Source: CAKVOD01 sp964489405
Lineage (GTDB): Bacteria > Bacillota > Clostridia > Christensenellales > UBA1242
Assembly (NCBI GenBank): GCA_964489405.1
Contig: CAZAYL010000004.1
Coordinates: 1-49,539 of the forward strand
Direction: 5' to 3'
Length of the DNA stretch: 49,539 bases
In this document: positions 25,572 through 34,169 of the stretch, piece by piece
Layout: every line of letters begins with the position of its first letter
Position numbering within the stretch: position 1 is the first letter of the stretch
Program-made: the position numbers and the translations under genes
The notes under the pieces: generated by a model
The model's database searches: none
The model's input: the letters and a program-made list of their open reading frames with translations, nothing else
What the model was told of the DNA's origin: nothing

Positions 25572-27164
25572 TTATACAAGCTTTTGCAAGACTTTTGCGG
25601 CTGCGACGGCATCATCTAGCGCGCGATGCGCGGAAACAAGTTCGACTCCGAGTGCTGTAACAACTGTTTTTAATTTATAATTTGGCAAACCTTTTAAATT
25701 TTTGCGCGCGACAACTAAGGCATCGATTTGCTCATTATCGAAATTATATAAAATTGATTTGCCATATTTGTCAAGAAATTTAGCATCAAAGTCAATATTA
25801 TATGCGGAAAGAACGCATCCGCGCGTGAACTTGTAAAAATCTGCAAGAACGAGTTCATATGGTGGTGCATCTTTTATCATTTCTTGTGTAATGTGTGTCA
25901 AATTAGTGATTTCCGCAGGAATTGGGACTGGAGGTTTGACAAGGCTTTCGAATGAATCTGTCAATTTACCTTTCTCTATTTTGACTGCGCCAAGCTCCAA
26001 AATATAACAATCTTCGACACTTAGCCCTGTTGTTTCGAAATCAAACATAACAACATCATGGGTCATTAAGTATTCTGAAATTTTTTCTTCCTTTTTCTCT
26101 TCAAGCAAGTTTATTTGCGAAATTTCAAAGTATGGCTCGGGTTTCACAACCAAATATTCATCAAATGGTTTACGCCACGGGGTTTTGTCGGCGGGCTTTT
26201 CACCGAGTTTTATGTACGCTATCGCGCCAATTTTGAAAGACATACGCGAATTAAAACTATCTAGATCGCCACAAAATGCGACTGTATCCCCAATTTTTAG
26301 TTGATTGATTGTTTCAAGCGTTGTTTGTGTTGGGAAATAAACACAAGTTATTTTGCTCCAATAGTCCTCAATTGTAAAATTATACAACGTTTTTTCTTCC
26401 ACTTCTTCGTTATCTTTTACCTTTTTGGGGGTGTATGTGCGCGTGCGAATGTCGCGAATTGTGCCTGCTATGACAATTTTCTCCCCTGGCGTTTTTAGTT
26501 GGTCTAGGCGTATAGCAAGTTTTTCTGGAATTTCATTTATAAATTTTTCGACAATTTCAAAGCTAAAATATTTGTATTCGTCGGGAATAGAGACATCTCG
26601 CAAAAAAGAAAGTTCTGTTGAATGGTTATCATTCATTTTCAACACACTTGCAAGGTCTTGTTCTGCCATATCGTCTTTTAGCTCAATTTGAAAATTTGCA
26701 CAAATATTGCTTTCTAAATATTCTCTTAGGGTGCTTGCGGTGTTTTGCGCGATGAATACATTATACAACGATTTTGTGAGCCTTATTGCGACAAGAAAAT
26801 TGTCATAATTTTCATTTTGTTTTAAGTCGACGTTATCCACTTGTTTGACATCAAAATTTGACTTTGTGAGCATTATGTCAGCGAATTTTGCGTTCCCTCT
26901 GAAAAAAAGTTCAGCAAAATGCCACACAACTTCAACATCGACATAGCTTTTTTTATACGTTATGATAACTTTGTATTTATGCTCCAAAAAATCTTCCGTT
27001 GCTTGCAAGATTTGCGATTTTTCAAGTTCTGTCATTACTCCAAACTTATCGGGGAAAAGAAGCTGGATGGCGACTTCTTTAGTTTGTGAATTATATTTTG
27101 CAACATTAAGTTTTAGTTGCTGATATTTTGAATTGATATTTGTTAAAAAATCTAGATATTCCAT
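25572..27164 (-). CDS. PolC-like protein: N-terminal domain, OB fold and DEDDh exonuclease, no polymerase
   Basis: 530 residues. Residues 1-210 resemble the N-terminal domain of Gram-positive PolC, 225-320 an OB fold (EKIVIAGTIRDIRTRTY ... IGDTVAFCGDLDS), and 368-530 a complete DnaQ-type exonuclease with D375, E377, D458, H513 and D518. PolC is about 1,400 residues and continues into PHP and polymerase domains; here a stop follows the exonuclease directly, with no polymerase remnants in the 150 bases before nifS. It sits after rseP, the usual position of polC, 37 bases downstream, with AAAGGAA before the ATG. It may be a separate proofreading subunit or a repair nuclease. Confidence 0.82.
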   Translation of the reverse strand: MEYLDFLTNINSKYQQLKLNVAKYNSQTKEVAIQLLFPDKFGVMTELEKSQILQATEDFLEHKYKVIITYKKSYVDVEVVWHFAELFFRGNAKFADIMLTKSNFDVKQVDNVDLKQNENYDNFLVAIRLTKSLYNVFIAQNTASTLREYLESNICANFQIELKDDMAEQDLASVLKMNDNHSTELSFLRDVSIPDEYKYFSFEIVEKFINEIPEKLAIRLDQLKTPGEKIVIAGTIRDIRTRTYTPKKVKDNEEVEEKTLYNFTIEDYWSKITCVYFPTQTTLETINQLKIGDTVAFCGDLDSFNSRMSFKIGAIAYIKLGEKPADKTPWRKPFDEYLVVKPEPYFEISQINLLEEKKEEKISEYLMTHDVVMFDFETTGLSVEDCYILELGAVKIEKGKLTDSFESLVKPPVPIPAEITNLTHITQEMIKDAPPYELVLADFYKFTRGCVLSAYNIDFDAKFLDKYGKSILYNFDNEQIDALVVARKNLKGLPNYKLKTVVTALGVELVSAHRALDDAVAAAKVLQKLV

Positions 27165-27201
27165 ATTTATTCCTTTGAAAAGATATTGTATTGAATAATT
27201 T

Positions 27202-28260
27202 TTAACTTAGAAAATGTATTGCATCGATTGCGACCACAAAAACAAGCAAAATCATCAAGCCCCAAAAGTGAATTTGTGCCTCAATTTCTCGTTTGATAGG
27301 TTTGCGCCTTACCCACTCAATCCCTGTAAAAACCATTCTTGCGCCGTCAAGCGACGGAATTGGCAAAATATTGAACACTGCGAGATTGACTGCGATAAAT
27401 GGCAAGAAAACAAATAAATTCGCGAAAGACTGCTCGGTATATGATGCAATCGTTGTTATGGTTGAAATTGGACCTGTAACACCACTCAACGCAACTTGCC
27501 CAGTCAGCAACATAAACAAAAATTTCAATACTTGCCACGACATTTCAAAAGTCATTGGCACACTACGCGCAATTGCTGTCCACAAAGTTTGTGGCGTTGG
27601 GGTGACTGTCATACCGAGCGCAAAAAGTTTTTTACCATCTTTATCAGTAGATGTAGCAATATTTAGATATGTTTCAATCTTTTCCCCATTGCGATTGATT
27701 GTTATGGCGACCGTTTCGCTGTCGATGTGTTTGCTTAACAACACATTAAAAGTATTTCCATTAGAAAAGTCGATTTTTTCGCCATTTATATGCGTAATTA
27801 CGTCGCTAGATTGTAAGTGTATGTTTGCTCCATTTGGGTCAATTGTTGATATTTTGGGTATATCATATCCAAATGAAACAAGCAAAATTATAGTGAATAA
27901 TATTGCTGATAAAAAATTGAAAAGAACACCCGAAACTTGGACAATAAGTCTTTGCCAACATGGTTTTGAATTAAAATCACCGTCCTTAATTTCAGCGGTA
28001 TCCTCTCCCGCAAAGGCACAATACCCGCCAAGTGGCAACATACGAATGGAAAAAATTTCGCCATTTTTCTTCTTTTTGGTATAAATTGCTTTACCAAAGC
28101 CGATTGAAAATTCGTCGATTTTGAATTTAAATATTTTGCCAGCGGTATAGTGCCCAAGTTCGTGAATTGTAATCATCAGCAATAGCACACACAATGCAAG
28201 TGCAATATATCCAATGTAAGTCAAAACACTCAAAAATGTTGCCATTAATTGCGTTACCAT
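27202..28260 (-). CDS. rseP: Site-2 zinc metalloprotease RseP
   Basis: 352 residues. Membrane protease that cuts anti-sigma factors and signal-peptide remnants inside the bilayer. Zinc motif HELGH at residues 33-37 in the first helix, then a PDZ domain (about 125-205: KISTIDPNGANIHLQSSDVI) and the second active-site motif LPIPSLDG near 305, where the aspartate is the third zinc ligand. AGGAGG lies just before the ATG. Upstream is cdsA; dxr, usually between them, is missing, as is ispG downstream. Confidence 0.95.
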   Translation of the reverse strand: MVTQLMATFLSVLTYIGYIALALCVLLLMITIHELGHYTAGKIFKFKIDEFSIGFGKAIYTKKKKNGEIFSIRMLPLGGYCAFAGEDTAEIKDGDFNSKPCWQRLIVQVSGVLFNFLSAILFTIILLVSFGYDIPKISTIDPNGANIHLQSSDVITHINGEKIDFSNGNTFNVLLSKHIDSETVAITINRNGEKIETYLNIATSTDKDGKKLFALGMTVTPTPQTLWTAIARSVPMTFEMSWQVLKFLFMLLTGQVALSGVTGPISTITTIASYTEQSFANLFVFLPFIAVNLAVFNILPIPSLDGARMVFTGIEWVRRKPIKREIEAQIHFWGLMILLVFVVAIDAIHFLS

Positions 28261-28307
28261 ATGCCTCCTTTAAATTCCTCAAAATCTTAAAGTAAAGTTA
28301 ATTTAAA

Positions 28308-28326
28308 AGCGGAATTAAATTCCGCT
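28308..28326 (-). terminator. Hairpin between cdsA and rseP
   Basis: AGCGGAATT and AATTCCGCT around one base (28308-28326), followed on the minus strand by TTTAAATT. The weak T run suggests partial termination or an RNA-processing stem inside the operon. Confidence 0.5.
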
Positions 28327-28335
28327 CGTCTTTTG

Positions 28336-29271
28336 TTAAAATAAAATTATAAAGAATAACAAAACAAACACCAAGCAAAAACAGATGCCATTGAGTCTAT
28401 CCATAAATCCGCCGTGTCCCGGGAATGCACGGCCAAAGTCCTTGACAAAAGAACGGCGTTTCAAATAACTTGCAAATAAATCCCCTGCACTCGTCGCAAG
28501 CGCGCCAAACAATCCCACCACTACAAAATGCCATAATCCAACTTGTCCGAGTGTGAAAAGCGTGTTTGTTGCTTCAATTTTGACAAATATCGCATACATT
28601 AACATACTTGCAAGTACACCAAATATCACACCAGTAATAAAGCCAGAAATCGTTTTGTTTGGACTAATGAGCGGGCAAAGTTTTTTACCTTTGAATAACA
28701 TCCCGCCCAACATTGCAAAAGTGTCTGTCGCCATTGCAATGGCAAAAGTCAATAAAATCGCGAACATTCCTATCATTGTATTACTATGTCCTGTCCCAAC
28801 AATTCCCAAATCTGCAATATGATTGAGTACAAACATCAATGACAACAAAAATGCTGGATATAGCATTATATTCAAAGTTGACAATGATTTATTCATCAAA
28901 TAGTCGCGTGGTGTAGAAAATTTTTCTTCATCAAATACAATTTTTTGTTTGAAACAAAACGGAATAATCAGCAATATAATAGCGACTGCTACAAACAGTG
29001 ATAATTCTATCATAACAAATTCAATAAATTGTAAAGCTAAAAACTTTGAAACTAAAACCAACGTTAAGAATGCAACTGGATAAGCATAGTTTATCCACTC
29101 AAACACTGTATTCCCTCGTCTTTTGCTAATTTTTATCATCTCATAAACAGAAGCGATAATTATAGCGAGCCAAAATGCATCAAAGATAATTACTTCAAAA
29201 TATCTCAGCAAAAATGCACACACCAATACTCCTAAAATTAGCATTGCTGAATAAATTCTGTCTTTCATCAT
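28336..29271 (-). CDS. cdsA: Phosphatidate cytidylyltransferase
   Basis: 311 residues with about eight membrane helices. CdsA makes CDP-diacylglycerol from phosphatidate and CTP. The C-terminal signature is nearly complete: SYLKRRSFVKDFGRAFPGHG and then GFMDRLN, where the final residue is Asn although most family members have Asp. ISPNKTISGFITG is also typical. It follows uppS, as in most Bacillota. Start MMKDR, with GGAAAA upstream. Confidence 0.95.
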   Translation of the reverse strand: MMKDRIYSAMLILGVLVCAFLLRYFEVIIFDAFWLAIIIASVYEMIKISKRRGNTVFEWINYAYPVAFLTLVLVSKFLALQFIEFVMIELSLFVAVAIILLIIPFCFKQKIVFDEEKFSTPRDYLMNKSLSTLNIMLYPAFLLSLMFVLNHIADLGIVGTGHSNTMIGMFAILLTFAIAMATDTFAMLGGMLFKGKKLCPLISPNKTISGFITGVIFGVLASMLMYAIFVKIEATNTLFTLGQVGLWHFVVVGLFGALATSAGDLFASYLKRRSFVKDFGRAFPGHGGFMDRLNGICFCLVFVLLFFIILF

Positions 29272-29390
29272 ATAAAATTTTTCCTAAATATAATTTTTTG
29301 CACAATAATTTATGCTTGTCCATTTAATCTACATTACAATTAAATTATGCAAATTGCATCACATAGTTATATATTATAACATAGATAGTT

Positions 29391-30122
29391 TTATAAATTT
29401 TTGATTGAGCCAAACTTGCGATTACGCCTTGCAAAATCTTTTAGCGCTTTATTTAATTTCTTTGGTGTAAAATCTGGCCACATCGTCTTTGTAAAATAAA
29501 GTTCAGCGTAAGCACATTGATAAAGCATAAAATTGCTTAACCTAATATCTCCCGCAGTACGAATAACAAAATCTAATTCGGGAAGCCCACTGGAATAGAG
29601 TGCATTTGCAAAGTCTTGCTCAGTAACAAGTTTCTTTCCCTGCTCTAAAAGTGCATTGCAAGCGTGGACAATATCATCTCGCCCGCCATAATTTAATGCT
29701 ATATTCAAAATATGTTCATTGCAACCTAATGTTTCACTTTGCGCTCTCTTAATTTCGTCCACCAAATCTTGCGGTAAACGTGAAATATCTCCCGAAATAT
29801 GCACGCGTGTATTTCTTCTCTTTATCTCGCTTTGTCGCTCTTCAATTGTTAATTCATTTTGCCTTTTGATAAAGTCGCGAAGTAAATCAAAAATATAGTC
29901 TACTTCTTGTTTGGGACGTTTCCAATTTTCTGTCGAAAAAGCAAAAACAGAAACGCACTTAATGCCAATTTCAAAACAATAATTAACAATATTTTCAAGC
30001 GCCTCAGCGCCTTTTTTGTGCCCATATTTACGTGGCATTTTCCGACGAGTCGCCCAGCGTCCATTGCCGTCCATTATAAAGCCAATATGTGTAGGCATTT
30101 GCCCTTGTTCAATCAGTTTCAT
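29391..30122 (-). CDS. uppS: Isoprenyl transferase (undecaprenyl diphosphate synthase)
   Basis: 243 residues. Makes undecaprenyl diphosphate, the carrier for wall and surface polymers. The catalytic loop IGFIMDGNGRWA has D18; FAFSTENWKRP, NIALNYGGRDDI and RTAGDIRLSNFMLYQCAYAE are the other conserved blocks. I place the start at 30122 (MKLIEQG) because AAAGGA lies upstream; an in-frame ATG at 30164 has no site. Between frr and cdsA as expected. Confidence 0.96.
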   Translation of the reverse strand: MKLIEQGQMPTHIGFIMDGNGRWATRRKMPRKYGHKKGAEALENIVNYCFEIGIKCVSVFAFSTENWKRPKQEVDYIFDLLRDFIKRQNELTIEERQSEIKRRNTRVHISGDISRLPQDLVDEIKRAQSETLGCNEHILNIALNYGGRDDIVHACNALLEQGKKLVTEQDFANALYSSGLPELDFVIRTAGDIRLSNFMLYQCAYAELYFTKTMWPDFTPKKLNKALKDFARRNRKFGSIKNL

Positions 30123-30238
30123 TTTCAATCCTTTTCGTGCCAAAGCGCAAGTCAATGTAGGCACAAAACCCTATTTATATTTTACGCCGAAATTTGCAAC
30201 TTGTTACCTTTATTAAAGGATTGCTCTTTTTTCGTTTT

Positions 30239-30814
30239 TTATACTTCCATCAATTCGTTTTCTTTATCTTTTGTCATCGCGTCAATTTTGTTTGTTGCAT
30301 TATCAAGAATTTTTTGAATTTCCTTTTCAGCCACTTCAAGTTCATTTTCTGTAATCTTGCTATCTTTCTTCAACTTGCGGTATTCGTCGATGCAATCTCT
30401 ACGCAAATTTCTCATACCCACTTTGCGGTCCTCACACATTTTTTTGACCGTTTTGACAAGTTCTTTTCTTCTCTCTTCGGTCAAAATTGGAAGTGAAAGT
30501 CGAACAACTTTCCCATCCTCACTAGGGTTAAGTCCCAAATCTGATGCTTGGATAGCTTTCATAATTTCCCTAATTGTTGATGCGTCCCACGGCGAAATAA
30601 CAATTGTGCGCGGGTCTGGACACATAATATTTGCCATTTGATTGACTGGCGTCATTGTACCATAATACTCGACCATAAGTTTGTCAAGCAAACGTGGGTT
30701 AGCTCTACCTGCACGCAAGCCTGCAAGTTCCCCTGCGTACGCTGAAACAGCCTTATTGAGTTGTTCAGCCATATCTTCAATATATATTTCATTATCTTGA
30801 TTTAAAAATAACAT
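30239..30814 (-). CDS. frr: Ribosome recycling factor
   Basis: 191 residues. Splits post-termination ribosomes together with EF-G. Conserved: LAGLRAGRANPRLLDKL, YYGTMTPVNQMA, PWDASTIREI, SDLGLNPSEDGKVVRLSLP and VGMRNLRRDCIDEYRKLKKD. GGAAGG before the ATG. pyrH, normally just upstream of frr, is replaced by a plsY gene. Confidence 0.97.
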   Translation of the reverse strand: MLFLNQDNEIYIEDMAEQLNKAVSAYAGELAGLRAGRANPRLLDKLMVEYYGTMTPVNQMANIMCPDPRTIVISPWDASTIREIMKAIQASDLGLNPSEDGKVVRLSLPILTEERRKELVKTVKKMCEDRKVGMRNLRRDCIDEYRKLKKDSKITENELEVAEKEIQKILDNATNKIDAMTKDKENELMEV

Positions 30815-30940
30815 TTCACACCTTCCTAAATTTTAAAACTGGAAAATCTGTAGAGTGAGTGGATTAAAAACTCCAACACATACGACCACATCTCACAATT
30901 TTATTCTAGTAATTATACTAAAAAAAACCAAAAAATGCAA

Positions 30941-31618
30941 CTAATCAGACGACCTTTTCTTGAAATACTTAAGTAAATCTATTTTTCTTTCCTCGCCCTT
31001 TATGAGTCTAGCAATATTTGAGCGATGAAAAAATATTGTTAGTGCCCAAACAAGCGCGAGCAAAACATACAAAATGGCACTTGTTCCACTCGGTAAAAAG
31101 CAAAGTTGGAGCGAAATTACGAGCGTTACAAAAATCATAGACATAACACTCATATATTTAACAAACAACATCACCAAAAAGCAAATCAAGAAAATAATCA
31201 AAGTGCAAATCGGTTGCGCAACGATACACATTCCCAAAACCGATGCGACCCCTTTCCCACCTTTGAACTGATACACAACGGGGAATGCGTGCCCAAGGAC
31301 TGAGGCGAATCCACAAAGATAGAGCGCAAGATAACTCTCGCTCGTCCCCATTAGAATTATTCCGTGTTCTAATCCTACATATCCGCCAAAAACTAAAACT
31401 CCAACAAGCGCCGGGATTGCACCTTTCAAAATATCAAGCAAAAAAACAGCAAGTCCTGCTTTACCCCCTAATGTGCGAAGTGTATTTGTTGCACCTGGAT
31501 TCCCGCTACCCTGCTTTGTTATGTCGACTTTGTGTCTTTGGGCAATTATGCGAGCAAAACTAACATTCCCCAACAAATACGAAAAGATAATCAAACCTAT
31601 TAATAATGTAATTTCCAT
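30941..31618 (-). CDS. plsY: Glycerol-3-phosphate acyltransferase PlsY, second copy
   Basis: 225 residues, five membrane helices. Motifs: SYLLGNVSFARIIAQ, GSGNPGATNTLRTLGG, QFKGGKGVASVLG and a short basic C-terminus. It resembles the copy at 9177-10004 but lacks its long charged tail. It needs acyl-phosphate from PlsX, which is not in the window. The gene sits between tsf and frr, the usual place of pyrH, which is not typical for plsY. It has its own promoter after the tsf terminator and may lead the frr-uppS-cdsA-rseP group. Confidence 0.93.
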   Translation of the reverse strand: MEITLLIGLIIFSYLLGNVSFARIIAQRHKVDITKQGSGNPGATNTLRTLGGKAGLAVFLLDILKGAIPALVGVLVFGGYVGLEHGIILMGTSESYLALYLCGFASVLGHAFPVVYQFKGGKGVASVLGMCIVAQPICTLIIFLICFLVMLFVKYMSVMSMIFVTLVISLQLCFLPSGTSAILYVLLALVWALTIFFHRSNIARLIKGEERKIDLLKYFKKRSSD

Positions 31619-31645
31619 TTTTTCTCCGTTTTTTACTATGCAAAT

Positions 31646-31674
31646 AGTATAACATACTTACTGCTATTTTGCAA
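31646..31674 (-). promoter_or_regulatory. Sigma-A promoter of the second plsY
   Basis: TTGCAA (31669-31674), 17 bases, TATACT (31646-31651). Confidence 0.7.
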
Positions 31675-31685
31675 GTTTTGATAAC

Positions 31686-31720
31686 AAAAAAGCGAAACAA
31701 AATCGACGTTTGTTTCACTT
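31686..31720 (-). terminator. Terminator of rpsB-tsf
   Basis: Minus-strand AAGTGAAACAAA...TTTTGTTTCGCTTTTTT hairpin about 40 bases after the tsf stop. Confidence 0.8.
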
Positions 31721-31761
31721 ATTTCCGTTTTATTTATTTTCTAATAGATTAGGTGCAAAAA

Positions 31762-32385
31762 TTAGTCAGCATTCCAATCTCTTTTTTGCATTCCTTCGCC
31801 GACTTCAAACACAACAAATCTACGAATGGCAATCTTTTCGCCAATTGACATCGTCGCTTCGTTGATAAGGTCGATAATTTTAAAATCTGGGTTTTTGACA
31901 TATTGTTGTTCCATAAGGCAAACTTCGCCATAAAATTTCTCGATTCTTCCAACAACAATACGTTCAGCAATCGCTTCAGGTTTCCCTTCTTCTATTGCTT
32001 GCGCTTTCGCAATTTCTTTTTCTTTCGCCAAGACTTCAGCAGGAACATCTTCACGCGTCAAATATTGTGGACGGCTTGCAACAACGTGCATTGCGATATT
32101 GTTGCAAAGTTCGGCAAATTTATCTGTTTTTGCGACAAAGTCGGTTTCGCAATTGACTTCAACCATAGCGCAAATTTGTCCTTGCCCCATATGATTATAC
32201 ATTCCAATTCTACCATTAGATGCAATTCTATCGCTCTTTTTGGCTGCTTTTGCCATTCCTTTTTCTCTAAGCCAATCGACTGCTTTGTCAAAGTCTCCGT
32301 CGCACTCAACAAGTGCCTTTTTGCATTCCATCATTCCTGCATCTGTTTTTGCTCTCAATTTAGCAACATCTTGTGCTGATATCAT
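31762..32385 (-). CDS. tsf: Elongation factor Ts
   Basis: 207 residues: the short form of EF-Ts, near the Thermus length (196) rather than that of E. coli (283). UBA-like N-terminus (KLRAKTDAGMMECKKAL), then the EF-Tu-binding core with VNCETDFVAKTDKF and a C-terminal module. It exchanges GDP for GTP on EF-Tu. AGGAG precedes the ATG; follows rpsB. Confidence 0.97.
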   Translation of the reverse strand: MISAQDVAKLRAKTDAGMMECKKALVECDGDFDKAVDWLREKGMAKAAKKSDRIASNGRIGMYNHMGQGQICAMVEVNCETDFVAKTDKFAELCNNIAMHVVASRPQYLTREDVPAEVLAKEKEIAKAQAIEEGKPEAIAERIVVGRIEKFYGEVCLMEQQYVKNPDFKIIDLINEATMSIGEKIAIRRFVVFEVGEGMQKRDWNAD

Positions 32386-32524
32386 AATTTTATTCTCCTA
32401 ATTTAATGTTTTTTATACAAGTTTTTTTTACACTTATATAATGATTTACTTGTCAATTATGAATCAAAAATTGCAATTTACCTAAATTTGCAAATTTTGA
32501 AATCTAGTTCACATATAATGTAGA

Positions 32525-33484
32525 TTATTTATTTTCTTCGTCTTCAGCAATTTTTTCTTCGATAGTCTTTTCTTTCTCTTCTACTTTTTCTACCTTTTCA
32601 ACCTTTGCTTCAGGTTTATTTTCCTTGCTTTCAACTTTCTTATCGTCTTTCTTTACTGGTTTCTTAGCCTTTTTCTTTGTTTTCTTATTTGCAGAATCTT
32701 CTGCAAGTTCGCTCTCAATAGCGGACGAAATGTCAATTGTTTCAAGTGCTTTTGCGATGTCGAAATTTTCATCATCTTCAAGTGCGCTTCTATCGATTTC
32801 AATACCTTCGCGCGCTTCAATGACGGCGTCTGCAAGTGAACCTGCAATCAACTTAATTGCACGGATAGCGTCGTCATTCCCCGGAATGCAAATATCAACG
32901 TCATCAGGGTCGCAATTGGTGTCGATAAGCCCAATTGTAGGAATATTCATCAAATGAGCTTCTTTGATGGCGATTGCTTCTTTCTTTGAGTCAACGACAA
33001 AGATAACCCCTGGCATCGTTGTCATATCGCGAATACCGTTAAGGTTCTTAGCAAACTTATCGTATTCTTGTTTTAATTTGATAACTTCTTTCTTAGGAAG
33101 AAGGTCAAATTCGCCCGTCTTCTCCATTTGTTCAATTTTCTTCATTTTCTCTACTGAAGAACGAATCGTTTTGAAATTAGTGAGCGTTCCACCAAGCCAA
33201 CGATTGTTGATGTAGAACATTCCACAACGCTTTGCTTCTTGCTCAATTGCTTCGCTTGCTTGCTTCTTTGTGCCAACAAACAAAATTGTCTTTCCTTCTT
33301 TGACAGCATCTTTAACATAGTTGTATGCTTGTTCAGCAAGTTTGACAGTGTCTTCAAGGTTGATGATGTGGATATCATTTCTTGATGTGAAGATGTACTT
33401 CTTCATTTTTGGGTTCCATTTTCTTGTTTGATGCCCGAAGTGAACTCCCGCTTCAAGCAACTGTTTCATAGATATTATTGGCAT
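32525..33484 (-). CDS. rpsB: 30S ribosomal protein S2 with charged C-terminal extension
   Basis: 319 residues, against about 245 in Bacillus. Core S2 motifs: MKQLLEAGVHFGHQTRKWNP, YIFTSRNDIHIINLE, NNRWLGGTLTNFKTI, DTNCDPDDVDICIPGNDDA. The last 80 residues are almost only Lys, Glu, Ala and Val (KKTKKKAKKPVKKDDKK and more). Such tails occur in several Clostridia; their function is not known to me. AGGAGG precedes the ATG, and a structured leader lies just upstream. Confidence 0.97.
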   Translation of the reverse strand: MPIISMKQLLEAGVHFGHQTRKWNPKMKKYIFTSRNDIHIINLEDTVKLAEQAYNYVKDAVKEGKTILFVGTKKQASEAIEQEAKRCGMFYINNRWLGGTLTNFKTIRSSVEKMKKIEQMEKTGEFDLLPKKEVIKLKQEYDKFAKNLNGIRDMTTMPGVIFVVDSKKEAIAIKEAHLMNIPTIGLIDTNCDPDDVDICIPGNDDAIRAIKLIAGSLADAVIEAREGIEIDRSALEDDENFDIAKALETIDISSAIESELAEDSANKKTKKKAKKPVKKDDKKVESKENKPEAKVEKVEKVEEKEKTIEEKIAEDEENK

Positions 33485-33507
33485 AACTTTATTACCTCCT
33501 CGTTTTG

Positions 33508-33577
33508 CACCCTCAAAGGTTGAAACTCCGCAAAGAACCTAGGGTCTAGGCACGACTTTGCGAATACTCTTTGAGTG
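33508..33577 (-). ncRNA. Structured rpsB leader (S2 autoregulatory type)
   Basis: On the minus strand CACTCAAAG pairs with CTTTGAGGGTG (outer stem), CGCAAAG with CTTTGCG (inner stem) and CCTAG with CTAGG (apical hairpin), giving a three-part nested structure that ends 11 bases before the AGGAGG of rpsB. Position and shape fit a ribosomal protein leader through which S2 limits its own synthesis; the match is by eye. Confidence 0.7.
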
Positions 33578-33597
33578 ATTTATATATGAACTCTCAT

Positions 33598-33626
33598 ATA
33601 TTAACATATTTTTAGGAAAAAAGCAA
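33598..33626 (-). promoter_or_regulatory. Promoter of rpsB-tsf
   Basis: TTGCTT (33621-33626), 17 bases, TAATAT (33598-33603), leading straight into the structured leader. Confidence 0.65.
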
Positions 33627-33784
33627 TGCTTTTAGGGCGATTTTTCTTTTTTTTATAAAGTTTTTCCTTATCATAATGCTGGCGCGGGCGCGAAAGCGCA
33701 CTGCTGTTGATAGCTGGCGCGGTCAATGAATGTGAGTACCCCATAATATATCGGGTTGCCCTTCCGGGAGATTGCGACGCTTCG

Positions 33785-33838
33785 CTCGCAATGACGATGG
33801 GGAGAGTACCTTACGATGAAAATAAGGATGCTATTGAT
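33785..33838 (+). repeat. Repeat module A, copy 1
   Basis: Begins CTCGCAATGACGAT and ends AAAATAAGGATGCTATTGATT. It is preceded by ATTGCGA-CGCTTCGC-TCGCAAT, a 7-bp hairpin (about 33770-33791). Confidence 0.75.
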
Positions 33839-33994
33839 TATTTGCTACCGCAATCAAAGTGCATATTCGCCCATAACTGACCGCGACCCCTTCCGGGCAA
33901 GGCTCGCCTTGACTGCAGGTTTGGTTGCCGTCTCACAACAACATACCCGCACCAACACACACCTGCACCTGCGCCGTCTGGCACCGACGTTTCA

Positions 33995-34050
33995 CTCGCA
34001 ATGACGATAGGTGTGAGTACCTTGCCACAAAAATAAGGACGTTATTGATT
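33995..34050 (+). repeat. Repeat module A, copy 2
   Basis: Same layout as copy 1: CTCGCAATGACGATAGGTG, GAGTACCTTGCCAC, AAAATAAGGACGTTATTGATT, with a handful of substitutions. Confidence 0.75.
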
Positions 34051-34075
34051 GTGGGCTGGCGCGTGGCGGGCTTGT

Positions 34076-34169
34076 GGGCGCGATACCGCACGCGGGGCAC
34101 GCGGTTCGCGAGATTCCTACGCTTCATCAAACCCTACAATGCGGGTTTGATTTTCGCTCTGAATGACCC
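34076..34169 (+). repeat. 94-bp repeat, copy 1 (identical to 49227-49320)
   Basis: By reading both, all 94 bases are the same. It contains ACCGC...GCGGT (34085-34105) and a perfect 8-bp hairpin TCAAACCC/GGGTTTGA at 34127-34150. Similarity continues with substitutions for about 60 more bases (ATAATAAGGAATTATTTT). Confidence 0.9.

Noticed and set aside
31762..32385. Truncated EF-Ts
   Set aside because: Short EF-Ts forms of about 200 residues are normal, and both conserved parts are present.
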